Made by a program: the position numbers and the translations under genes. A stretch of 64,000 bases of DNA, from positions 930,001 to 994,000 of the forward strand of contig JAOVFP010000009.1 of NCBI GenBank assembly GCA_025738555.1, written 5' to 3'. The notes beneath the pieces were generated by a model. It was not told the origin of the DNA and did not search any database. It was given only the letters and a program-made list of their open reading frames with translations. Source of the stretch: Cyathus striatus. Its lineage: Eukaryota; Basidiomycota; Agaricomycetes; Agaricales; Nidulariaceae. This document shows positions 48,573 through 57,179 of the stretch, piece after piece (position 1 is the first letter of the stretch; each line of letters opens with the position of its first letter).

Positions 48573-49086
48573 TACCTTACAGCCGATTCCAAAATCCTAG
48601 GCTGTTTTCGAAAATACACACATGTTCCATGTGCTGAAAAATTTCCAAATGCAGTACCTGAGCCCCACCTTGCTCCCCCAGGCTCCAATGATGCTATGTG
48701 CCTCTTCCTTGCTGTGCACTCCTCTCCTCACCATGAAGTTGAACACCAGACATGCCATACCACTACACACATTGATTGAGCTCAAATTGTGAATATAAGG
48801 TGTACTTACACTCATCCTCAGTGTCTATGACTTATAGTGCTCTCAACAGAAGGGTAGGTGGGATTTTTATATTGCATTTTCATCATTATTGGAGGCGGCA
48901 TGCTCAGCACTCAGTGTGTCATATTCACTCAGTGGGGGCTCAGCGAACTGAAGTCCAGACTATGGTAGCTAGTACTGCCCATGGAGCACTTAACCAAATA
49001 TGTAACATGATGTCATTTTAGCACATGAAGCTACATGCTAGAATTTTTAGAAACAGCCTAGGATTTTGGAATCAGCTGTAAAAGGT
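48573..49086. mobile_element. MITE-like element with TIRs, about 514 bp
   Basis: The left end ACCTTACAGCCGATTCCAAA... is mirrored by the right end ...TTTGGAATCAGCTGTAAAAGGT. The inverted repeat runs about 40 bp with a long exact core AAAATCCTAGGCTGTTT. The interior has a short minus-strand frame (SGMACLVFNFMVRRGVHSKE) that is probably a remnant of a mobile-element protein. The flanking target duplication was not resolved. Confidence 0.65.
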
Positions 49087-49197
49087 GGTGGGAAAATAGT
49101 TAAGTAAGTATGATGTTAGCTAATTACCCAACAATTAATAGTAACTACCTGCCCCATTATTTCTATAAGACTTACACCTGTGCTCCACTACAGGAAC

Positions 49198-49215
49198 GGG
49201 AGCCTGTTGGCTCCC
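49198..49215 (-). other. Hairpin, candidate Helitron 3' structure
   Basis: On the minus strand GGGAGCC-AACA-GGCTCCC forms a perfect 7-bp stem, downstream of the helicase gene. Helitrons end in a hairpin followed by a CTRR-type terminus, but the bases after this stem (GTTCCTGTAG) do not show a clean CTRR. It is a candidate only. Confidence 0.35.
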
Positions 49216-49249
49216 TCCTCCACTCCACACAAATGACAGCTTGCTGTGG

Positions 49250-49435
49250 GGCTGCACCCCCCAGACCCCCTGCTTCTTCATCCCAGTTCTTTACACTGAG
49301 GAGCTGCGCCCCCAGACCCCCTGCTTCTTCATCCCAGTTCTTTACACTGAGGGGCTGTGCCCCCAGACCTCCGCTTTTTTTCTTCTTGGGGGCTGTGCCC
49401 CCCAAACCCCCTGCTGTTTCTCCCCACCCCTCCAT
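49250..49435. repeat. Minisatellite, 51-bp unit
   Basis: Two near-identical units (containing CTTCTTCATCCCAGTTC and TTTACACTGAGG) with a partial and a degenerate third and fourth unit; each holds a GCTGYGCCCCCCAGACC word. It lies just inside the putative Helitron 3' end. Confidence 0.8.
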
Positions 49436-50999
49436 TCTACACCCCCAATTAAACTACTACATATTTATTCCCTATATATATATATACCAATATCACTTAA
49501 ATATACTACAATATTTACAATATACCAAACTAAATCTTAATGTAATACTTCAGGGTACACTATATTTTTTGTAACAGCTTCTTCACTTCATGAATCCCAA
49601 ATCATCCTGATGTTATCAACAGATTGAACCCATGACACTCCAACATAAAACTGTCCATGTGTAAACACCCCATTTTGAAGGTCCAATCCAACATGTGAAA
49701 CTGACTGCCCTTGTGCCTTATTGATCATCATTGCAAATGCAAGTCAAACAGGAAATTGGTGTCAACAAAACTGAAATGGCACTTGTGAAGATGATGGTTC
49801 AATCTTCATCCATGGTATGAACACTTGAGATCCCCTCTTGTCCCCAGTTAATAACTGAACTTCCAATACTCGATTCTGTATTTGTGTAACAACTCCACAG
49901 CTTCCATTGCATACTCCATCTGAAACACTCAGGTTCTGAAGCACCATCACTGGACATCCTATTTTCAACTCCAAGTGTGCCAATGGTAATCCAGAGCAAT
50001 TGATCGAGTTCAGGTACTCCACAGGGTAAAGAAGTTCCCCATCATTCCCAGGATTGTCCAGAAGACTATCTGCACTGTGTAATAATGCCAACTCCCCTGG
50101 GAATGATGACAGAATCTTCTGATTCAGAGAATCCACATCATCATTCCAACTTGAAAGAATCGTTCTCTCAGCATAGTACTCATCTGTGTTCCCATCAGCT
50201 GAATCAAGTCCAGGGTAGATAGTTGAAATAAGGGACTCCACAGTATTTGAAGCACACTTGAAGTGGTTTGGTATCTGAATATCATCATTAATTGTGTGCT
50301 CCCCATGTCCAACATCCAGCTGCCACTGAGCAAAATCTCGTTCAGATGGGTTGTCCACATTCAGTTGCATGTTGTGTTGTGTTGCAAGTGAATCACTGAA
50401 ATGTCTGCCCAAATATCAGATCTCTGAAGGCATGCTGACACAATTTGAGGTCAGCTCCCTCGCACCACCACAGGAAGAATTTGCTGCCAGTCACCCCCAA
50501 ACACCACAGTGCATCCTCCAAATGGTCGCTCATCATGACAAAGGTCTTTTAAAGTGCAGCTCACTGCCTCATGGATATGTTGGTGCTGCATTGGTGCCTC
50601 ATTCCAAATCACAACATCTGCCTTCTCAATCAGCCCAGCAAGATCAGACCTCTGTGCAATATTGAGGATTTTACGCTTGCCCCCTGTTACACGTGGAATA
50701 CACATGAATTCCACCTGTTCATGTGTACTTCACATGTACTTCATATGTACTACACTCCACCTCAAATGTATTCAAATCCGCAAATTTCTATTCAAATTTG
50801 TGAATTTTGTACACATGAAGTACACATGCAGTGCACATGTAGGGGTGAAATATCAAAATTCCACATGGAATTGCAAAGTGAAGTTCACAAGGAATACACA
50901 TGAACTAGTTACACTTGTACACTACACATTGTAGTTACTTATAATACACTTACTCACCACTACCACAACAAAAATGAATGTTTTAGCATAATGACACAA

Positions 51000-51650
51000 A
51001 GGATTGTCACAATGTCACACTTGTAGTTATGACACTTTTCCCACAGTCATCACATTGTTACACTTGTCTCACCATGTCACAGTTGTCACAATCTGTGACA
51101 GGGGACAAATGTGATAGCTACAATAAGTGTGACAACTGTGACAACTGCAACATGGTGGGATGACTGTGACATGACAGGACATGTGTGACACTGCATTACA
51201 TGTGACAAATGTGCATTGAGTGTGATAAGTATGTGTTAAGTGTGACAAGTGTGCATTGAGTGTAACACTGTATTGACACTATGTATTGAGTGTAACACTA
51301 TATGTCAAGTGTGTGACACCATGGGTCAAGTGTGACAAGTGTGTGACAAGTGTGACACCATATGTTGAGTGTGTTAAGTGTGACACCATGTGTTGAGTGT
51401 GACAAGTATGTGTTGAGTGTAACATGATGTGTCAAGTGTGACACCATGAGTCAATTGTGACAAGTGTGTGACAAGTATGGCACTATATGTTGAGTGTGTT
51501 AAGTGTGTCAAGTGTGACACCATGCATCAAATGTGACACTATGCATCGAGCATGACATGGTGGGATGACTGTAACATAAGGGACAAGTGTGACACTGTGA
51601 CAAGTGTGATAACATGTGACACTGATACTGTGGGACAAGTGTGACAACTG
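51000..51650. repeat. Degenerate satellite of GTGTGACAAGTGTG type
   Basis: Dozens of variants of TGTGACAAGTGTG and GTGTTGAGTGTGACA run through the body of the inserted element with no fixed long period. On the complementary strand they appear as TGTCACACTTGT words. Confidence 0.85.
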
Positions 51651-51659
51651 CAATAACTT

Positions 51660-51910
51660 CAAGAATGGCAGGAAATGATATACATGGAGGGTGGGAACAG
51701 AGGGGAATGACACATATGAAGGGTGGGAATAGCAAGAAACAATATGCATGGAGGGCAGGAACAGGGAGGAACAACACACATGGAGAGTGAGAATAGCAAG
51801 GAATGACATGCATGGAGGGTGGGAACAGGGGGTAATAATGTGCATGGAGAGTGGGAAAGGTGAGAAACAACAAGCATGGAGGGTGGGTATGGCAGGACAA
51901 CAACAAGCAC
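51660..51910. repeat. Minisatellite, about 30-bp unit (GCATGGAGGGTGGGAACAGG)
   Basis: About eight units alternate small variants of ATGCATGGAGGGTGGGAAC with AGCAAGRAAYRAY spacers. The minus-strand ORFs across it are a by-product of the repeat. Confidence 0.85.
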
Positions 51911-52655
51911 TCCATGTGTAGTCCACATGGAATCTGCTTAGAAAAGTACACATGAAGTACATCTTAAGTACACCTTTCAACTGTTATTTTCATCAAGTTA
52001 TAAGAAAGGTGGAATCCATGTGTACTCCACATGGTTCCATGTGAATTACACATGGAAAATGTGTACTTTTTTCCAGATATGTGGATTCCATGTGGACTTC
52101 ACATGGAAATGTGTACTACACATGGAGTACACGTGTATAGGTGGGTGTGTGGAAAGTACTGGCAATATTGCACATTGATGTCTCATTGATGTCAATTGGA
52201 ATCTTGAACACAGAGTGAGCAGTTCTCCCTCCAACAATCAGAAGAGCAGCAATCCCTGATGATGCAACAACAATCACTAACTTTCTCTCCCCCTGAAGGT
52301 GATAGCATAGTGTGTTGTACACATAGGTCTTTCCTGTTCCTCCTGGGCCATGCAAAAAGAAGAGCTCCCCAGTTTTCCATTCAATGGCCTGCACTATCTG
52401 ATCAAAGGCTGCACATGTTAGGATTTCGTTCATTATCTAATCTTTTATCTAATCTATATCTTATCTATGTCATGTGATTAGTCACATGACACACAATGCG
52501 GACACCATGTGTATCATCATATGTTACTCATCACTTACTGTGGGCACAGTTGCACAGTTCAGCCATACATTTAGCATGAGTTCTTAATGTAGAAGCACAG
52601 TTACATGTGTTGTAGTGTAGGTAGTATTACATGCGATTCCCTCATGGACTATTTC

Positions 52656-52663
52656 TATAAATA
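52656..52663 (+). promoter_or_regulatory. TATA box of gypsy-1 LTR (TATAAATA)
   Basis: CTATAAATACGG sits about 190 bp into the presumed LTR and about 490 bp before the first ORF. It is a typical LTR promoter position. Confidence 0.45.
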
Positions 52664-53144
52664 CGGTCTTTCTAGTCAGTAGTTCACTATTCTTGTGCTA
52701 GTTTATTCCAGATGAGCAATAAGAGTCATTCATATTCCATATTCAAGTGTTTGAGTTCAACTTCGAGCGTCTAGCTTGTCTGTCACTAACAAAAGCACAA
52801 GAATCTCCTCATTCCTTGACCTCAAACTCTCTTCTGCCAACCCCGGCAAAACTTTTCTTATACCTCATTCCCTGTCTTGGACCTCTTGGACCAGACGTAC
52901 ACCCCATTCAATAGTCTTGCTTGTTGTACTTGGAAGTACAAGAGGATAGTGTAATGTTGAGCTTGACACTTCTGAATTACTGAGCATCTTAGGCCCTCTG
53001 CCTTAAGTTTGGCATGGCGCCAGTGACTGGGGAGGCTACCATGTGTTGCCCCAGCTGGTACTATCTGCAAATAGGTGTGCGTGAGACTTAGAATGTCTCG
53101 CTAGTCTCCAAGCTTCATCAAGAGCTTCTGTTACTTTGTCTATC

Positions 53145-53576
53145 ATGGTGGCACCAATCACTCACTCCCAAACCCTTCAATCTCTCCAATCCTGTTCCTA
53201 TCACATCCCATCCACATCTGTACCCATCTATATACCTCGATCTCGCCCTACCCCTTACACTTGCCCTCAAACTCTGAGAGCCATGTTGGTGGACTCCAAT
53301 GACTCAGATTTTGATCCCAACACCTACCTTTCCCTCACACAAATTCAACTTTACCCTCTACCATCAACCCCTCCTGTTGCCCCTATCCCTCACATTCTCA
53401 CCATCATCACAGAGGAAGGACATGATAACAGAACTAGAATTAGCACCCCTACCGAATACCAACCTCCTGTAGAGAGAGACTTCTATTCTCCATTAGGATA
53501 TGAAACCCTTCTTAACACCATACACAACAATGGACAAGATCTCCCTACACCCACTTACCCTGATTTTGATCTATAA
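53145..53576 (+). CDS. ORF upstream of gag in gypsy-1
   Basis: A frame of about 143 codons from ATG 53145 (MVAPITHSQTLQSLQ) to the stop just before the gag ATG. It is proline- and tyrosine-rich with few basic residues, ends TPTYPDFDL, and shows no domain. It may be a leader protein or the first part of gag in another frame; the 2-nt gap to the next ATG is notable. Confidence 0.45.
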   Translation: MVAPITHSQTLQSLQSCSYHIPSTSVPIYIPRSRPTPYTCPQTLRAMLVDSNDSDFDPNTYLSLTQIQLYPLPSTPPVAPIPHILTIITEEGHDNRTRISTPTEYQPPVERDFYSPLGYETLLNTIHNNGQDLPTPTYPDFDL

Positions 53577-53578
53577 GA

Positions 53579-54221
53579 ATGATTTCCACCGAAATAATTT
53601 TGGGGTTTGTTGTGGCCCTGGTGGCCATTTTCATGAAAGACGAGATTGTAACCCAATGGAAGAATATGTCCATCGAAGATAAGAAAACTATTATGGATAG
53701 TGTCTCTGCCATGACTCAAGGAGTCATTAAAGAAATCAGAGAGGGAATTAAGGAAGATCGACCAGAACCAAAAGAAAAGGTTGAAATTCCAGAAGATTAT
53801 GAAGGAGATCCACATATGGTTAATAATTGGATCAGACACATGATGTTGTACTTCCAAGAGAAGAACATCATGAACAATTGGAAAAAGATAACAATCACAT
53901 TACCAAAAGTAAAAAAGGGAAAAGACAATCAAGCCCAACAATGGGTGGACACCTTTTTAGGAGATCTGATCTTGTTCAATGAAGAACAAGCTCAGTGGAA
54001 GTTAGAACATAACAGAAAGGAACCCTCTCTTCAAGACACCCAGAAAACCAACATTGCAGCAACCGAGACATCCCCAGTGATCATTCATGAAGGATTTGCA
54101 CATCCATGTCCTTTCACTAATTGGGAAATGTTCATTGAGTGACTTCAATTCTTTTTTATATCAACAGAAATGCAAAACAATGTGATCAAACAGATCAACA
54201 AAGTTGTGCAAGGGACACAAC
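53579..54221 (+). pseudogene. Gag of gypsy-1, 5' part
   Basis: Starts MISTEIILGFVVALVAIFMK. The retrotransposon capsid signature YEGDPHMVNNWIRHMMLYFQ, then KITITLPKVKKGKDNQAQQW, identifies it as Ty3/gypsy gag. An in-frame TGA at 54140-54142 follows FTNWEMFIE, where the family normally carries on. The frame then stays open to 54221 (MQNNVIKQINKVVQGTQ), where element 2 begins. The remaining part is at 63630. Confidence 0.75.
54217..54221. repeat. Target-site duplication ACAAC, left copy
   Basis: The ACAAC directly before the TGTCAT of the 5' LTR is repeated at 63630-63634 after the 3' LTR. It shows insertion of gypsy-2 into gypsy-1 gag. Confidence 0.95.
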
Positions 54222-55268
54222 TGTCATATCCCGTATCACCTACCTCCGGACTCCTATGCTTTACTCCGCATTTTCCTTTGCTTACTCCGAACCTTGCTTA
54301 CACTCTTAGTATTACATACTGATTACTGTACATAGATTACTCTTGTTTCCTTTCTTCTGTTCTACTGAGCTATCCCCTCAGTAATGTAGTATACATCTCA
54401 TAGTGAGTCACTTATCATTCTTAAGTGCGCCACTATCTGTTTTACTTTACACCGCCATACGCGCTCACTTCTCCGACGTGTTTTATTATGTTTAATTAGT
54501 TATAGTCTTCATTCTACGTACGCCTACCCTGACCGTACTTCTCCACTGGCCAAGGCCAGCGGCCTTTACTTACTCCGAGTCTCTAGTATTTAAGTAGTAC
54601 TCGATTTGTACTTAGTCCTTAGTTTCGTATTGAACTACGTCCTCACCCTTTCAGTCTGACTTGAGTTACATCTCTCGTCTCCTCGTCTCTCGTCTCCTCG
54701 TCTCTCGTCTCCTCGTCTCTCGTCTCCTCGTCTCTCGTCTCCTCGTCTCTCGTCTCCTCGTCTCTCGTCTCCTCGTCTCTCGTCTCCTCGTCTCTCGTCT
54801 CTCGTCTCCTCGTCTCTCGTCTCCTCGTCTCTCGTCTCCTCGTCTCTCGTCTCCTCGTCTCTCGTCTCCTCGTCTCTCGTCTCCTCGTCTCTCGTCTCCT
54901 CGTCTCTCGTCTCCTCGTCTCTCGTCTCCTCGTCTCTCGTCTCCTCGTCTCTCGTCTCCTCGTCTCTCGTCTCTCGTCTCTCTCGTCTCCTCGTCTCTCG
55001 TCTCCTCGTCTCTCGTCTCCTCGTCTCTCGTCTCCTCGTCTCTCGTCTCCTCGTCTCTCGTCTCCTCGTCTCTCGTCTTCTCTGAAGGGCTTGCCCTTAC
55101 TCCAAAATCCAGGACCGGGAATCCCAGGGGTGCAGCACATAAGCTGAAGCCAAAGTCCTACCCCCTGAGTTATCGTTCTCCGCTTTCGTCTTATACTCAC
55201 TCCTCGCTTCTCCGCAGTCACTCTCTCGTACTCCGCCGCCAAGTCAGGCTAGTGGCATGGTCGTGACA
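54222..55268 (+). repeat. 5' LTR of gypsy-2 (1047 bp, expanded)
   Basis: It aligns with the 3' LTR along its whole length except for an extra block of about 380 bp made of the 15-bp repeat at 54672-55078. Ends are TGTCA...TGACA. Confidence 0.95.
54672..55078. repeat. 15-bp minisatellite in 5' LTR (CGTCTCCTCGTCTCT), about 27 copies
   Basis: Nearly perfect tandem copies with a few shortened units. The matching place in the 3' LTR (63415-63440) holds only one or two units. It gives open frames on both strands that are not genes. Confidence 0.95.
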
Positions 55269-55322
55269 GTATATGAAACTACCACCTTGGATTCCTCTTC
55301 TCATAATGCCTTTCTTTCTCTC

Positions 55323-57179
55323 ATGGCTACCCGCACGCAGACTCAGACTGCACATGCTAGGAGCCATGAACAACAGCAAAACAATGTGTGCCGTAGCAAT
55401 CATCTAGTTGCTCAGCAAGCCTGTGAACGTAACGCAGCTAACACGCCTCGTCGTGTTGACTCTGCTCCGCCTCTCTCTCGGTGGAACGCCCTACCCTCAG
55501 CTAGTGCTCTCGTCTCTGGAGGAATTACCTCCACTCATCGTGCAGCTCATGAACTTCAGCTGGTTCACAGCAATCAATTGCACGCTCCACGCCCAATTCC
55601 ATTGAGTGTTCCTTACAACCCCACCCTTACCCCCACTGCGTCCATAGAACCAGTGGATACTCAACTACCTCCGGAAGGTGTAGCTGCACGCCAGCAGCAA
55701 ACACCCACAGCCCATTCACCACCCACAGCCCATTCACCACCCACCCAACAGCCTGTAGCTTCAGGCAGTGGAGGACTTCCTCCACTACCACCTTCCTCCA
55801 CTGGCAATTCTGCCGGAGTTGGAAATGGCGCACCTCCAGACGATGCTGGAGATGATGGTGATGACTCCGGAGATGATGGTAACGGTTCCGGAGATGATGA
55901 TCAAGGAGACGACGATCAAGGGGATGAGGATGAGCAGGCAGGTGCCAGTGGCGATGGTCCTGGCGGACCAAATGGCCCCGGAGGTCCTCCCTCTGATCCC
56001 TCTGAGCCTCCTTCTAGGCCTCCCTCAAGGGATAACTATCGCGACCCTCGTCACCCAACTGCAAGGCCCCATTACAATTTCACCCGGGATGAAATCCTGG
56101 AAATGGTGGCCTCAGTGGCGGGTTATTTTGCCCCGCCACCACCACCTCCACCACCACCTCCTCCCGTTCGGGAGAAGAAGGTTAACCAGCCAGACAACTT
56201 TGACAGCTCCAACACGCTTAAGCTGGAGCCCTTCATTACGCAAGTCCGCTTGGTTTTCCGGAACAACCCTCAGTTGTACCCGGACGATGCCTCTAAAGTC
56301 AACTACGCGTTGACTTTCCTCCATGGCTCTGCCAGCAATTTGTTTGCCACTCATCTCGATGATGATGCATATGAGCCGTGGATGGATTCATGGGGCTACT
56401 TCATTCAGCTCCTCCGGACTCACTTCGGCCATACCAACCCTGTTGGTGAGGCTGAAATTCGCATTTTCTCCCTCCACATGGAGGATAATCAGCGGCTCAC
56501 AACTTATGAAATAAAGTTCAACGAATATGCTGCACTCTTGCCTTGGGACGATGCTGCCCTCAACTTGGCATATTACCGTGGCCTTTGTCCTCATTTAAAG
56601 GACGCTCTCTCTCATCGAGAGCAAGGCCGGCTTACCACCCTTGCCAGGACTAAGAAGGTAGCCCAGGGCTACGATCAGAGGCATTGGGAGCGCAATACCG
56701 AGTGCAACATTGAGGAGAAGCGCAGCAAGTCTGCTACCAAGTCTTCGGAGAAGCCCAAGGGCAATCAGAATTCGAAGTCAACTTCGAATTCTTCCTCCTC
56801 CTCCAAGACTCCATCCTCCTCTACCTCCTCCTCCAAGACTCCATCCTCCTCTACCTCCTCCTCCAAGACTCCATCCTCCTCTACCTCCTCCTCTGCCTCT
56901 TCTACCTCCGCTTCATCCTTGGGGAAACCCAAGAACAAGCAAAAGCAGAACCAGTCCAAGGCGCCAGACTTGACTGGGAAGCTTGGTTCTGATGGGAAAC
57001 TCACCCCGGAGGAACGTAAACGTCGCCTGGACCAGAAGCTTTGCCTATTCTGTGGCAACGCCGGTCATCAGGCCAAGGACTGTCGAAAGGCAGCCTCTGC
57101 CACCAAAGCCCGTGCGGCCACTGCCACCTCTACCGAGGCAACTCCCTCGGCGAACTCGGCTGAGAGTTCGAAAAAATAG
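55323..57179 (+). CDS. Gag of gypsy-2
   Basis: About 618 residues from ATG 55323 (MATRTQTQTAHARSHEQQQ). The N-half is low-complexity and rich in Pro, Gly and Asp. The capsid-type region (about residues 290-430) reads LKLEPFITQVRLVFRNN, INYALTFLHGSASNLF-like and LRTHFGHTN. A serine-rich segment with a 30-bp DNA repeat (SSKTPSSSTS three times, 56800-56890) follows. Near the end a zinc knuckle CLFCGNAGHQAKDC (CX2CX4HX4C) binds RNA. The frame is intact. It ends at TAG 57177-57179, inside a slippery run. Confidence 0.9.
   Translation: MATRTQTQTAHARSHEQQQNNVCRSNHLVAQQACERNAANTPRRVDSAPPLSRWNALPSASALVSGGITSTHRAAHELQLVHSNQLHAPRPIPLSVPYNPTLTPTASIEPVDTQLPPEGVAARQQQTPTAHSPPTAHSPPTQQPVASGSGGLPPLPPSSTGNSAGVGNGAPPDDAGDDGDDSGDDGNGSGDDDQGDDDQGDEDEQAGASGDGPGGPNGPGGPPSDPSEPPSRPPSRDNYRDPRHPTARPHYNFTRDEILEMVASVAGYFAPPPPPPPPPPPVREKKVNQPDNFDSSNTLKLEPFITQVRLVFRNNPQLYPDDASKVNYALTFLHGSASNLFATHLDDDAYEPWMDSWGYFIQLLRTHFGHTNPVGEAEIRIFSLHMEDNQRLTTYEIKFNEYAALLPWDDAALNLAYYRGLCPHLKDALSHREQGRLTTLARTKKVAQGYDQRHWERNTECNIEEKRSKSATKSSEKPKGNQNSKSTSNSSSSSKTPSSSTSSSKTPSSSTSSSKTPSSSTSSSASSTSASSLGKPKNKQKQNQSKAPDLTGKLGSDGKLTPEERKRRLDQKLCLFCGNAGHQAKDCRKAASATKARAATATSTEATPSANSAESSKK

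Larger units (their letters stand above)
50665..52161. mobile_element. Non-autonomous TIR element with satellite body, 9-bp target duplication (Mutator-like?)
   Basis: A 9-bp direct repeat GCAATATTG flanks the block (50656-50664 and 52162-52170). The ends form an imperfect inverted repeat of about 30 bp (left AGGATTTTACGC...TTACACGTG, right complement AGTACTTTCCAC...ATACACGTG). Removing the block with one repeat copy fuses the two helicase halves in frame. A 9-bp duplication points to the Mutator-like superfamily, but 8-bp families cannot be excluded. There is no transposase. Confidence 0.75.
49600..52433 (-). pseudogene. PIF1-like Helitron helicase, broken
   Basis: DNA helicase domain of a rolling-circle transposon. 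The first block has FDQIVQAIEWKTGELFFLHG, Walker A GPGGTGKTYVYNTL, and VASSGIAALLIVGGRTAHS. After the intervening element the second block continues with QRSDLAGLIEKADVVIWNEA, PMQHQHIHEAV, FGGCTVVFGGDWQQILPVV. Then come ILSSFPGELALLHSADSL, YPVEYLNSINCSGLPLAHLE, LKIGCPVMVLQNLS and INKAQGQSVSHVGLDLQNGV, FTHGQFYVGVSW. Lesions: the inserted element, stops before HQFPV and LAFAM near 49750, Walker-B-type DEAP replaced by NEAP, and the final YVALSR-type motif altered to YVGVSW. It is non-functional. Confidence 0.88.
49198..52467 (-). mobile_element. Helitron remnant (helicase part), truncated and interrupted
   Basis: The minus strand encodes the PIF1-like helicase half of a Helitron replication protein in two blocks (52116-52433 and about 49600-50714). 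They are separated by another element at 50665-52161. The upstream part (Rep nuclease and start) is missing at 52468, where a Ty3/gypsy LTR begins, so it may continue beyond the window. The 3' boundary is tentatively placed at the hairpin near 49200. Confidence 0.7.

Noticed and set aside
51483..51980. Minus-strand ORFs with repeated Cys/His/Ser-Pro patterns that look like a zinc-finger or CRISPR-like array
   Set aside because: They are translations of the 30-bp minisatellite and satellite inside the inserted element; the units abut without unique spacers.
54643..55266. About 200-codon open frames on both strands across the 5' LTR
   Set aside because: They are produced by the 15-bp repeat, whose length is a multiple of three and which lacks stops in several frames; the sequence is LTR, not a gene.
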